From: Oegoconia quadripuncta
Taxonomy: Eukaryota > Arthropoda > Insecta > Lepidoptera > Autostichidae
Direction: 5' to 3'
NCBI GenBank assembly: GCA_949316235.1
Contig: OX438744.1
Coordinates: 3,038,001-3,102,000, forward strand
Length of the DNA: 64,000 nt
Shown here: piece by piece, positions 40,501-48,902 of the stretch
Layout of the letters: each line of letters opens with the position of its first letter
Numbering within the stretch: position 1 is the stretch's first letter
Notes under the pieces: generated by a model
Database searches by the model: none
The model's input: the letters and a program-made list of their open reading frames with translations, nothing else
Told to the model about the DNA's origin: nothing
Program-made: the position numbers and the translations under genes

Positions 40501-42586
40501 AGAGGCGTAAACCGCCGTCTATGTAAATTTCGCCTACAATACACGGGTCGGAATACACTTCCATAACAGACATTCCCGAAAGCGTAACGTCATCCTTACA
40601 GAACAATCTCACCCTGGAGTTGGGTGGTGTCTCTTCGATAGTTTGTAATAAGTACAGATCCTTGCTTGTTTTGTAAACCACCACGTGAGGTTGTTCTGTG
40701 AATGACTGACCTATCATAATCGGCACGTGCATAGCCTGATCTGGCACTACGAATAAATCTACATCGGCCTCAACTTCGTCTATCACAATATGAACCCGCT
40801 TTTTACCTAATACCTGCACGACCGAGTTACCGAATCCCCTGAGGGTAGGTAATCCATCGGTGTCAAAATGGTCATCAATCTTGCTGAAGTCGGACGATCT
40901 AATCATACAACACTCGCTACCGAAGTCAACAAAGGCATTCAATGGTATTCGGTTTACTTCAATAGTCTTGATATACTTGTTGTCAGGTTTATTAGCATCT
41001 GTAACTGTCATGACGATTTTGTCCGATGGTTGTGGCAACTTAACGTTGGCAGAGTAACATTGTTCGGTATTATGCCCCGGTTTATTGCATTTGCCACATC
41101 TTTTTATAGGCTGAGGGCACTGGTTTGACAGGTGGCCTTCTTGCTTGCAGTTGAAGCACCGAGGTCCCTTACCTTGTTTGACCTGTGACTCAGGAGCCCT
41201 ACCGTTCGCGGTCCCTTTGACGAAGGGTTTTCTGTCTGTCAGGGGTTTAACGTTCCTAGAATTTCTTAAGTATGCAAGGAGTTTATCCGGGTCGCTAAAC
41301 TGGACTGCCTCGGCACCGAGTCTGACAGTACGATCGTCAATCCCATGTACTATGCATTCGACCGCTCGTCGTCCCGTGATACCGCACCTATTCACTAGCG
41401 CCACCTTATCGTAATAGTAGCTCTCTAGCGAATCGCCAAATTTAGCTCGCTTGGCCAGCATATCGCTGAGCATTTGCCCATAGTTTTCTTCGGATGGGAA
41501 TGCTGCCAATAATTTAGCCTGCCACTCTTCCCACGAGAAAAGAACAGAGGACAGTCCCTCGTACCAACGCTGCGCAACCCCCCGTAACTTGGGTAACGAA
41601 AAGTGAATAAGCTGCTTCTCCGACCATCCGTATATCGAAGCACACTCGTTCACTTTGTGCAGCCACATCGTCATCGTCTGTTCCTTTCTTGAGGGATCAA
41701 ACTCAGGTATAGTATTTTGTAGATTGCCTAGTTTATCAAAGCTACTACTACTACCAGTGCTACCGATAGCTTTAAGAGCGTCTAAGAGCTGAGTCAAACC
41801 GTCTTTAGAACTAGATGTGCATGGCTCACCGATACGTTTGGGGCTGCTGCTCCGGGATCGGTAGCCATGGGACTCACGTCTCTCGTGGCTGCGCGACCGG
41901 CGGCTGGCGTGTGAACGGCGGCTCGCCCGGATGCGCGACCGGCGGCTCGCTCGTCCGCGTGGCTGGTGACCGGTGCGCGAGCGGCGGGTCGCCCGGCTGC
42001 GCGAGCGGCGGATCGCCCGGCTGCGCGAGCGGCGGCTCGTTCGGCTGCGCGAGCGGCGACTCGCCCTGCTACGCGAGCGGCAGCTCGCCCGGCTGCGCGT
42101 GCGGCGGCTCGCCCGGCTGCGCGTGCGGCGGCTCGCCCGGCTGCGCGTGCGGCGGCTCGCCCGGCTGCGCGAGCGGCGGCTCGCCCGGCTGCGCGTGCGG
42201 CGGCTCGCCCGGCTGCGCGAGCGGCGGCTCGCCCGGCTGCGCGTGCGGCGGCTCGCCCGGCTGCGCGTGCGGCGGCTCGCCCGGCTGCGCGAGCGGCAGC
42301 TGGCCCGGCTGCGCGTGCAGTGACGGCCCACCCTTGGCCTCCGCAGTAGCCGTTGGTCGCGTGCACGGCCTTCGTCACCAACGACAGACTCCTCCCTGAC
42401 GTCGGCGCGTAAGCTTTGCCGGCGCTGCGGTGTTTCCATTTCCCGGCTGCGTGGCCGGCGTGCCGTCGAGGTCGGGGACGATGGCGTGTACTGCCTGCCG
42501 TCACTGGCTACGTTCACTGGAATTGCAAACAAATTTACATCGCACAGAGGACTGTTCGTGAGATTCCTATTCCGATTGTAGCTCAT
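37535..42586 (-). CDS. Gag-Pol polyprotein of Ty3/gypsy retrotransposon (1683 aa)
   Basis: One uninterrupted frame encodes the particle protein and the enzymes needed for retrotransposition. In order: an Arg/Ser repeat region (about residues 90-250); a Gag capsid-like domain (about 290-440); two CCHC zinc knuckles, CFNCKQEGHLSNQC and CGKCNKPGHNTEQC (about 474-507); an aspartic protease with DFGS at 554 instead of the usual DTG or DSG; reverse transcriptase (about 820-1000) with YLDD at 970-973; RNase H with TDAC at about 1118; integrase with HX4H and CX2C (about 1317-1355) and the D, D-35-E triad at 1387, 1446 and 1482; and a GPY-type C-terminal module (about 1620). No frameshift separates gag from pol, as in some insect gypsy lineages such as mdg3/micropia (from memory). 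The start ATG at 42586 is the first in the frame. The frame appears fully intact. Lineage placement is inference. Confidence 0.95.
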   Translation of the reverse strand: MSYNRNRNLTNSPLCDVNLFAIPVNVASDGRQYTPSSPTSTARRPRSREMETPQRRQSLRADVREESVVGDEGRARDQRLLRRPRVGRHCTRSRASCRSRSRASRRTRSRASRRTRSRASRRSRSRASRRTRSRASRRSRSRASRRTRSRASRRTRSRASRRTRSRASCRSRSRASRRSRSRTSRRSRSRAIRRSRSRATRRSRTGHQPRGRASRRSRIRASRRSHASRRSRSHERRESHGYRSRSSSPKRIGEPCTSSSKDGLTQLLDALKAIGSTGSSSSFDKLGNLQNTIPEFDPSRKEQTMTMWLHKVNECASIYGWSEKQLIHFSLPKLRGVAQRWYEGLSSVLFSWEEWQAKLLAAFPSEENYGQMLSDMLAKRAKFGDSLESYYYDKVALVNRCGITGRRAVECIVHGIDDRTVRLGAEAVQFSDPDKLLAYLRNSRNVKPLTDRKPFVKGTANGRAPESQVKQGKGPRCFNCKQEGHLSNQCPQPIKRCGKCNKPGHNTEQCYSANVKLPQPSDKIVMTVTDANKPDNKYIKTIEVNRIPLNAFVDFGSECCMIRSSDFSKIDDHFDTDGLPTLRGFGNSVVQVLGKKRVHIVIDEVEADVDLFVVPDQAMHVPIMIGQSFTEQPHVVVYKTSKDLYLLQTIEETPPNSRVRLFCKDDVTLSGMSVMEVYSDPCIVGEIYIDGGLRLSSDVRFSVSSGIYSLSDQGVGEIAVNVPLNEAITLKKGCLMARGHVAREDYAGETMDVNRVNKSSLSPITGNQVNVGDGISTAQKDQLLKLLNDYRECFAFNMSELGVTSAGEMSITLSNDEPVVYRPYRLAIKEKEIVRGMVSELLDHGIIRPSTSSYASPVVLVRKKTGEYRLCIDYRALNKRTVKESYPMPLIDDQLDILTGHQFYTTLDLASGYYQIPIRDEDIHKTGFVTPEGHFEFTRVPFGLANAPATFQRIMNQVLGSNRYKEALAYLDDVILPAKDFAEGLTRLENVLKIFSSAGLTLKLSKCLFFGHVVDYLGFEVSKEGVRPGSRKVAAVREFPVPRDQHNVRQFLGLCSFFRRFVPGFSVIAKPLTHLLKKDTPWSWSEEQQAAFKTLQEKLVEKPTLALYNPQAETELHTDACKIGLGGILLQRDACGALRPVAYFSRQTSPEEQNYSSYDLETLAVVAALQKFRVYLVGIRFKVLTDCNSLRATFQKRDMIPRVARWWELMQEYDFSIEYRAGSSMSHVDALSRNPISGPNQTLYDVSNVLEENWLVTVQNSDSEVQRIIGILKDPKFDDIVDIKSNYKIKGDKLFRITPDGDRWVVPKGVRWQVVKCNHDDIGHFSVDKTLEKVKSSYWFHKMRNFVKKYVTSCLECAYSKAKGGKKQGFLHSIDKIDNPFDTVHVDHVGPFVRSNRGNTQILVIIDAYTRYIYIKAVRNTKSSTSIKVLKEYFGIFGVPRRLISDRGSSFTSNSFKKFMSDKAIKHVLNAVATPRANGQVERYNKTIVDALTAKSIGSADSKWDDHLPDVQWGMNNTYNKGINRTPAEALFGTRLTGSSDSRILSELVNEASGEKNIDSNRAEIRQEINAHIESSQQKQKEAFDKRRCEPTKYNLGDYVRVERQVPATGQSRKLAPKFQGPYKITAILDKDRFQIEDTPLTRKGDRQFSTVVAIDKIRPWLNFNRPHEEDMITSDDSDDDEV
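41840..42318 (-). repeat. 24-bp tandem repeat encoding RS-type octapeptides in Gag
   Basis: About 16 to 18 GC-rich units of 24 bp (plus strand cggctgcgcgagcggcggct and variants) encode repeats such as RRSRSRAS and RRTRSRAS. Because 24 is a multiple of 3, all six frames stay open here, which creates long false Ala/Arg/Gly/Cys frames. The block is far richer in GC than anything nearby. Confidence 0.95.
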
Positions 42587-43031
42587 TCAATTATATTGTA
42601 AATAGCCATGGATGTAAATAAATGAATTGAATATTTTACGTAGATAAATATAAGTCAATTCGGCTAATTATTCCACGATTTATTTACATATTAATGTTAA
42701 ACACGACCCAACAATTACAATACTGATTATCATGACCTGTCAATAATCAGTAATTTCCGAAGCAATTGAATCTGTCCATTATGATTCCTCTCCAACATAC
42801 ATTATTTTATTTGTAGTCGACATGTGGGTGGATAAGAATAATTATATAATTTAACTATGTCTTGGATAATGATAGCAATGAATCTACTTATCGTCATCGC
42901 ATCAGCCTAACGATACCCACTGCTGGGCGGTTGCCATAAAGTTGTGGCCATAGGTTTATACAATAGTAACATTATGACATCCGTTACCACTTGTTTGTAA
43001 AAAAAATATATCTTGAAAGTACGTTATTCGG

Positions 43032-43051
43032 TTCGTATCCCACTTCTGAGA
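43032..43051 (-). promoter_or_regulatory. primer binding site, tRNA-Leu-like
   Basis: The plus strand ttcgtatcccacttctga (about 43032-43049) is close to the 3' portion of an insect tRNA-Leu (T loop and acceptor stem, from memory). The minus strand of the element would therefore pair with it. The match lies a few bases in from the LTR and does not include the CCA complement, so priming would be from an internal site. Confidence 0.55.
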
Positions 43052-43387
43052 TGTTCGCTTATGACTTTCATTTGACTTTATTCCGTCATGCAAACAGTGT
43101 AATGATGATACTATCTTCAGGAAATATGTGCGAAAAATAAAAGAAAGTAATACTCACTCGTAAACTCTTTAATAATCCCTTTTTATATCACTTACAACAC
43201 AGAACACTTTTAACACTCCTACCTTAGTCGGAGAACGGAAGCAGACAGACTATCACGTCAATCCATATGACAGTATGCGTCAGTCTGCTTCCGTCAAGGT
43301 GCCAAAATACTAACGTACCTACACTTAAATCGTACTTATATTTATATTAACTAAAATATATTATAATAAAATACATAATTGATAACA
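43052..43387 (-). repeat. 5' LTR of the gypsy element, with promoter
   Basis: Identical to 36251-36586. TATAAAAAGG on the minus strand (43178-43187) is the likely TATA box, with transcription expected to start some 25-30 bases further toward lower coordinates. Confidence 0.93.
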
Positions 43388-43640
43388 CTATACAGAGGAA
43401 GATGCTCGATGTTTCACTAAGAGATCAAATTAGGAACGAAGAATATCCGTAGGAGAACTAAAGTCGTCGACATAGCCCAGCGTATTGGTAAGTTGAAGTG
43501 GCAGTCAGGGCGCATAGCTCGAAGAATTGATGGCCCGTGAATTGGAGGGACAACCTAATGAAGATCGGGGAAGGTCGCTGGATGCATGTCCCTTCCAACC
43601 GGTCGCTCCGGAAATCTATGGAGGCAGCCTATGTACAGTA
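43388..43640 (+). mobile_element. RTE-like LINE ORF2 fragment interrupted by the gypsy insertion side
   Basis: Translation in pieces gives RRRTKVVDIAQRIGKLKWQ, ARRIDG and GRWMHV, typical of the region near the C-terminus of RTE-type ORF2. It starts exactly at the LTR boundary, but no matching part lies on the other side of the gypsy element at 36250, which adds to the doubt about a simple insertion. Confidence 0.65.
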
Positions 43641-43895
43641 GTTGATATGATGATTGCGTAATACACTACTGACGCACTGGTCCTGCAACTTACATGATAA
43701 GCCTTCGGTTCCGACATCGACACGCCGCTGATAAACGATATCGAGAATCAAAATCTGTTGACAGCTGCATGATCGATAGAACGGAAGAACTAGTCGATGT
43801 GGGCTAGCACAACAACTTTCCAAAATTAAAATTAGATCCGTTAAATTACTATGATAATTATTTAAAAACTGAAACGGTGTTCAGTATTACAAACA
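43641..43895. other. no gene seen
   Basis: A 64-codon minus frame (43629-43823) overlaps the LINE remnant and has no family motif. Confidence 0.35.
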
Positions 43896-43970
43896 CGGGC
43901 ACCTGCGTCATTATCAGCCTTACACGTTCCCACTGATGGGGCACAGTCTCCTCTCACTGGGAGAGGGTAT
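43896..43970 (+). mobile_element. short fragment of a Lepidopteran retroposon
   Basis: acgggcacctgcgtcattat, cagccttacacgttcccact and gatggggcacagtctcctct resemble a common Lepidopteran repeat end. A related phrase is at 42900-42960 (tcagcctaacgatacccact), outside the gypsy coding region. Confidence 0.45.
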
Positions 43971-43976
43971 AGTCAA

Positions 43977-44150
43977 AGTCAAAGCCAAAGTCAAAAAATA
44001 TTTATTTCGTAGGATAAAGATTATCACTTGAAAACGTCACATTTTTAATCTTGATATTAAAATTATTGACATTATTGCTCATTCGCAAAGCAGATTCCCC
44101 AGAGAAGAACGAGCAAGAAACTCAAGGGTTGCTCTTTTAAATAAGTTTGG
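43977..44150 (-). mobile_element. LINE D 3' tail (minus), copy
   Basis: The plus strand starts with agtcaaagtcaaagccaaag and aaaatatttatttcgtagga, then cccagagaagaacgagcaag and aaactcaagggttgctcttt. The A-rich end has become an agtcaa-type simple repeat. Confidence 0.75.
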
Positions 44151-44249
44151 ATTACAATTATATTATATTGTATAATTAGACTGAATATCGCCGAGCGGTC
44201 TATGTCCATGCTTGCTTATCATCCAGATAGTCAGAAATTTTATAATAGC

Positions 44250-44510
44250 CTTTGGTAAAAGGTATGAGTCATAATGCACCATGCGGGCCCTGTGCTGATT
44301 GGTGGATACGATGGATATGATATATAGGCCTGTATAGGCCACTGACTTTGCTTAACAACAATGGGGACATACTATTTAACGTGCCCTCCGAAGCACGGAA
44401 GCACTTAAAATGAACCCACCCAGGAATAGACCACGCCAGACATTGCTTAACTTCGCTAATCGAAACCGAATACTGAATCCGACTGCGCCATCGGTGCACT
44501 GCGATACCTG
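44250..44510 (-). mobile_element. 5S-rRNA-like SINE (minus), copy 2
   Basis: The minus strand reads gattagcgaagttaagcaat then gtctggcgtggtctattcct and gggtgggttcat, a 5S-like stretch, followed by gtgcttccgtgcttcggagg and gcccgcatggtgcattatga. The 5S-like part matches the internal promoter region of 5S rRNA. Confidence 0.7.
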
Positions 44511-44811
44511 ATTAATAAGAGATAAATATCCAGGTGGTGACTCTTATGCCTGAAGCGCAAACTGGGAGGATAAGAAAACATTCACTTGGTCCAATAAACA
44601 ACACAATCACGTAAATTACAACAGCATATTTGTTATACAATAAGGTCTGAACAAAGAAACGTGAACAAAAAGAGGTTTTATATAATGTCAGTGTTGCAAA
44701 ATAGCGCCGAAAAATTGCGTTGGCTCAGCATGATTTACAGTTGGAAACTACAAAGTTTTTAGTGGGACCTTACTCAATAGACCACAGACTATATTAATAG
44801 TGGTTTATACT
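44511..44811. other. no gene or recognised repeat seen
   Basis: AT-rich. Nothing supported. Confidence 0.35.
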
Positions 44812-44965
44812 TCAAACTTCAAGCATTTATTTGAACGTAAGATACATGATATCATTTGTTGAATGACAATTTAAATCTATTGGAAATAATATGTCCAAGC
44901 TACCACCTTTTCGGAAAGGGAAATCATCAGTGGGAAAATAAGCGGCGCAAGAGACAGGATAATTT
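44812..44965 (-). mobile_element. LINE J3 3' tail (minus)
   Basis: tcaagcatttatttgaacgt, gatatcatttgttgaatgac, aagctaccaccttttcggaa and aagcggcgcaagagac form the reverse complement of 29330-29530. Confidence 0.7.
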
Positions 44966-44980
44966 TTCTTTTCTTTTTTT

Positions 44981-45050
44981 TATACAATACAATACAAATA
45001 CTCTTTATTGCGCAAAATAATTATGTTATATATTTATGTTAGGTTTGTTT
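44981..45050 (-). mobile_element. LINE tail fragment, A-rich end (minus)
   Basis: tacaatacaatacaaatact then ctttattgcgcaaaataatt is the common 3' end of retroposons on the minus strand (aataaag signal). A similar end is at 46706-46760. Confidence 0.45.
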
Positions 45051-45598
45051 GTCAGGATAAAGTACGGTATGATGATTCAAACAATATACCGCTTTTTTGG
45101 GCATTAAGTAGGTAAGTACATAACAAATAATTTCTAAAAAAAATTAAATAACAAAAAATAAACCAGTAGGTATTGGATACCGTAACGTAAAGTAAATACG
45201 GTAAATATATATGCAATTTCTCTGGGATTTTTCTTTTTGATAAGCTAGATCTACTATTTATCAAACTTTTTAAACGCGATTAATATATCTCCTAATGAGA
45301 AGCGCATATAGTTACCAGAATCGGAATATACCTCACCCATATGACGCATATGGCTTGCGGCCATGGAAAGTCACACAGAAAATGTGTCAATGATGATTTC
45401 CCTTCGTTGTTTCAAGCTCTGCAGAATTGTCAGCCAGTCCCGTCAAATTTGCTCTCTGTAACGTTTTTAAACGAGCAAGTAGGGTTGCCCTACGTCTGGA
45501 ATCCTCCGGACATATCCGGAATTTCGATACAAAGTCCTGCGACATGCGGTGAGAATTCAAAGACAATCGCAATTTTGCAGCAACTAAGTGAAAAATGA
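45051..45598. other. no gene seen
   Basis: 45341-45598 has an 85-codon plus frame and an opposing 61-codon frame in moderately GC-rich DNA. No family motif, so coding is not supported. Confidence 0.3.
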
Positions 45599-45825
45599 TT
45601 TTTTTTTAAGCACAACGGGTTGGTACTTGACCTCAAACACACCTGATGTTAAGTGAAGACGAGGTCGAAGGTGGAAGCGTACTGACCCGGATCCCCAACA
45701 CATTTAGAAGACTGCCCTACCACCAACCAAACCAAGTACTTAAACGTGTACCCCGCTGGGGATCGAACCCGCGACCTCCGAACCGTAAGCCCAATGTTGT
45801 TTACATTGAGCCACGGAGGCGGTTA
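45599..45825 (-). mobile_element. SINE family A, internally deleted (minus)
   Basis: Starts with a T-run and aagcacaacgggttggtact, then jumps from cacatttagaagactg to ccctaccaccaaccaaacca, missing about 100 bases of the middle, and ends with the full head gagccacggaggcggtta. Confidence 0.85.
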
Positions 45826-45930
45826 AAATGAATTACTTATACTTCTTAGGGATTTGAAACTTCTACACTTCTAATTATTATTACTAATTTTATTATACTT
45901 TATGTGTACCTAAATACGTCGTTAAAGTAA

Positions 45931-46146
45931 TCTAACTAATATTATAAATGCGAAATATTGGATGTTTGTTTGTTGCTCAATCACGGTGAAACGTATGAAC
46001 TGATTTAGATGAAATTTGGTGTATAGGTAGAATATACCCTGGATTAAGACATATGATTTTTATACCGATAGAGTAGTTCCCGCGGGATATACAAATATCC
46101 ATGATACAGTTATGCCACGCAGGCGAAGCCGCATGCGGAAAGCTAG
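45931..46146 (+). mobile_element. non-autonomous Helitron, 216 bp
   Basis: Starts TC at 45931 after A and ends CTAG at 46143-46146 before T, the Helitron rule. The internal text tattataaatgcgaaatatt, gtttgtttgttgctcaatca and gttcccgcgggatat is a Lepidopteran Helitron-derived family (from memory). A GC-rich hairpin-like segment, gccacgcaggcgaagccgca, precedes the end. Confidence 0.75.
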
Positions 46147-46680
46147 TGAAATATAATGGTCAGTAGCCCAAAACGAAAGTCAACTAGTACACTTTTTTAT
46201 TTCCCCAAAAAAAACAGATAGCTAATTATTATGGATCAGAAATTATGAAAGCAAAGGTATCGATAACAAAGCGCCCACAATGTTCACAGTAAACACTCCA
46301 TCTGTCATCGAGACACAACTTTCACCCGATAGGTACAGTACAACTAATTAAAAGCAGCAATAATTTCTTAGAAACTATTTCATGCGGCAATCTAATTAGT
46401 GCGTCGAATCATGATATCTCTTCGTACAAATGAAATAGATGAATTATTTTCTTTGCTGAATCAATAGGCAGTTTTATATAAGTAATATCATTTGTCAGGA
46501 AGATTTGTAGGTCATTTTTTAAGGGTAAACTATAGCAGGGATGTGGATATGAAATTTCGGATATGATACGGATATAGGTATAATATGAAACCGGTTTTAA
46601 GTATGAAATGATTTCGGATTACCCGTTAGTTTCGGATAGTTTCGGTTACGGATATTAGATTTTTAAGGAATTGTAAAAAT
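46147..46680. other. no gene; TTCGGATA-like degenerate repeats toward the end
   Basis: 46540-46670 carries repeated tttcggat, atacggat and ttacggat phrases, which return at 47580-47640 and 47780. No coding. Confidence 0.45.
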
Positions 46681-46705
46681 AAAATACGATTAAGTAAATG
46701 ATTTA

Positions 46706-46890
46706 CAAATACAAATACACTTTATTGCACAACAGATAAGAAAATACAGTTTCAGAAAAGTGGTAAGAATATAATGTACAATTTGTCGACCTTATCACTA
46801 AAAGCGATCTCTTCCAGGCAACCTTTGGGTATAAGGACAGTACATTTGAAATAGGTGTGTTATGCGATATTAAATAGGGATGCAGATACA
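46706..46890 (-). mobile_element. LINE 3'-tail insertion (minus) in duplication copy 1
   Basis: caaatacaaatacactttat then tgcacaacagataagaaaat begins like other retroposon ends in the window. Its limits are defined by comparison with the uninterrupted copy at 47257-47356. Confidence 0.6.
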
Positions 46891-47008
46891 ATTTTTTTAC
46901 CTTTATTTCCAGGTTATCATTTGGTAGGTACTACAATATTTGAAGCTCCTTATTTTAAAGCGTTATCTACTTAAAAATGCAAAAACATTTCTATTACGCA
47001 GGTTTTAT

Positions 47009-47255
47009 GACGACCGGATGGTGTAGTGAATAGTGACCCTGTCAGCGAAACCAACGGTTGCGGGTTCGAATCCCGCGAGGGGTTAATGTTTGTGTGATGA
47101 ATATGAACATTTATTCCCGAGTCATGGATGTTTATATAAATATTTATGTATGTTTATCCGTTATCTAGTATCCATAGCACAAGCTTTGCTTAGTTCGGGA
47201 CTAGATGATTGGTGTAAGTGTCCGAAATATTTGTTTATTATTATTATTTATTTAT
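47009..47255 (+). mobile_element. SINE subfamily B2 (plus), copy 2
   Basis: gacgaccggatggtgtagtg, box B gcgggttcgaatcccgcg, gatgaatatgaacatttatt, and the tail ttcgggactagatgattggt and gtaagtgtccgaaatat with a TTATTATT end. Very close to 31246-31470. Confidence 0.88.
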
Positions 47256-47414
47256 AATACGATTAAGTAAATGATTTACCTTTATTTCCAGGTTATCATT
47301 TGGTACTACAATATTTGAAGCTACTTATTTTAAAGCGTTATCTACTTAAAAATGCAAATCAATACAAATGGTATTCGGTTTTTCTATAAATTTTCATAAT
47401 TTTTCACTCATTTA

Positions 47415-47564
47415 GGCCCGTATTTTGAGAATGTTGCTCAAGCGTAGATCAATGCTTGTGCATAGTTAAAAAGAAATGCCGATATACAAGTTACATAAAG
47501 CTGTAATTTTTTAAATGTCCTCAAGTGGAGATCTCTGCTTGAGTAACATTCTGTATTACGGGCC
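47415..47564. mobile_element. MITE of the GGCCCGTATT family, best copy
   Basis: Both ends are intact: ggcccgtattttgagaatgt at the left and, read inward from the right, ggcccgtaatacagaatgtt. Both continue [a/g]ctcaagc. 150 bp. The 36-bp arms have a few mismatches. No coding. Confidence 0.75.
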
Positions 47565-47639
47565 CCATTCAATTATTTGAAACTATTACATCGGATACGG
47601 TTACGGATAGATTTTTATTTCGGATATCCGATAGTTCTC

Positions 47640-47778
47640 CAACCTAAATCCTACAACCTTGGGATCTTCAAGAGCAGAGTGAATAGGCTGGGATCGCGTG
47701 CTTCATATTCGACCACATCGTCACTTTCCATCAGGTGAGATTGTGGTCAAACGCGAATCCAGTCAATCATAAAAAAAA
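47640..47778 (+). mobile_element. LINE J2 3' end (plus), copy 2
   Basis: acaaccttgggatcttcaag, agcagagtgaataggctggg, ttcgaccacatcgtcacttt, ccatcaggtgagattgtggt and aatccagtcaatcat, then A-run. It carries the same C-terminal residues (YNLGIFKSRVNR) as 20503-20658. Confidence 0.8.
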
Positions 47779-47904
47779 GTTTCGGTTACGGAGCTCCAGA
47801 ACATCCTGACCCTTAAAAACTAGTTTTCATATAAACTCTAATCGACGAGATACAAAAAAAAATTGCGATAATGTTGTGTGATTTAGTAATAAAAATTAAA
47901 GATT

Positions 47905-48145
47905 TTTTTTTTTTTATGATTGGTTTCTCGTGTGACCACAAGCTCACCTGATGGAAAGTGACGATGTGGTCGAAGATGAAGCACGCGATCTCAGTAAATG
48001 CCTATTCACTCTCCTCTTGAAGATCCCAAGGTTGTAGGATTCAGGAAAGACGGACGCCGGGAGGGAGTTCCATGCCTTAGCTGTTCGGATGATGAATGAA
48101 AAATCGAACTTCTTAGTGCGAATGTTCGGTATATTAACTATTTGG
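47905..48145 (-). mobile_element. LINE J2 3' end (minus), longer copy
   Basis: The minus strand encodes RTAKAWNSLPASV-like text (with an indel) followed by YNLGIFKRRVNRHLLR, the RT protein tail, and ends in a poly(A) (plus-strand T-run at 47902-47915). It faces 47640-47778, giving an inverted pair 130 bp apart. Confidence 0.82.
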
Positions 48146-48902
48146 ATCTAGTTCGCGTGAAAGTAGTGATGTGTTAAAAATGTTCGATTTTTTTAAATTG
48201 TTGTATGAAAACACAAAAGTGACGAAACAATCCCACTAATAACTTATATATTTAATGCCATTTCATTCACGCAGACTAGGTCATATATTAAGTTTTACTT
48301 TTTTAAGCAAGTACCGAAAATATCGCTTATTTTTTACATGTGGTCGACTCCAGTTTGTATGAAAACTGCTCACTATCATTTTACCCTTAAAGTAGTTTCA
48401 GACTAACGAGGAAGCCAAAAAAACAGCACCACTCTTAAGACTTAGGAATTGAAGCATATTTGGCATAGTAGCCAAGTGTTTACGTATGACTCCAGTGTGA
48501 CGAGACCCCGACTGTTAACTGACTCGATCGACGCCAGAGGTCAAGGTACAGTGGCAGTTGTGGTAGCTTAGATTTTATACGGTCGCACTCGTGTCATTGA
48601 CCTGTTAACGCACCGCCTTTGAGCTAATTATAATTTTGTTGCGTTTCCTTGCGCACGAGTTCCGTGCCGTTCAAATTCGTTTTATGATAAGGTTATGATG
48701 AAATGATCTTTATGTAAAACTGTAATACTCGCTTTCAGCCAGAAGCCAAGTCGCGAAGGAGTCACAGGCGGAAGTGCATAACACTATGTAAAATATATTA
48801 CATAAATGAGCCTCTCGTATAACGAAACAGAAATCTTGCTTATTCCTATTTCTTGATCATCCAATAGTCAACCATCACAATACCCACCGCTAAATCGACG
48901 AT
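48146..48902. other. no gene or recognised repeat seen
   Basis: AT-rich. Nothing supported. Confidence 0.35.

Larger units (their letters stand above)
36251..43387 (-). mobile_element. complete Ty3/gypsy LTR retrotransposon
   Basis: Two 336-bp LTRs (36251-36586 and 43052-43387) appear identical base for base and begin TG and end CA. Between them on the minus strand lie a tRNA-complementary primer site (about 43032-43049), a single Gag-Pol frame (42586-37535) and a 950-bp 3' untranslated region with tandem repeats. Total 7137 bp. No env frame is seen. Identical LTRs mean a very recent insertion. Oddities: the flanks ctga and ctat do not form a target duplication, and no polypurine tract is visible beside the 3' LTR at 36587. 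Confidence 0.95.
46681..47356. repeat. direct duplication of about 100 bp split by insertions
   Basis: Copy 1 runs aatacgattaagtaaatgat (46683) and, after a LINE tail insertion (46706-46890), ctttatttccaggttatcat to cttaaaaatgcaaa (about 46990). Copy 2 (47257-47356) is the same text uninterrupted. SINE B2 lies between the copies. Confidence 0.8.

Noticed and set aside
41794..42504. Long Ala/Arg/Gly/Cys-rich open frames on both strands
   Set aside because: They are shadow frames of the 24-bp GC-rich repeat inside the gypsy Gag. The true frame continues into zinc knuckles and enzymes.
45341..45598. Host exon of 85 codons
   Set aside because: Both strands are open and neither shows a family motif or convincing splice sites. 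It runs into a SINE.
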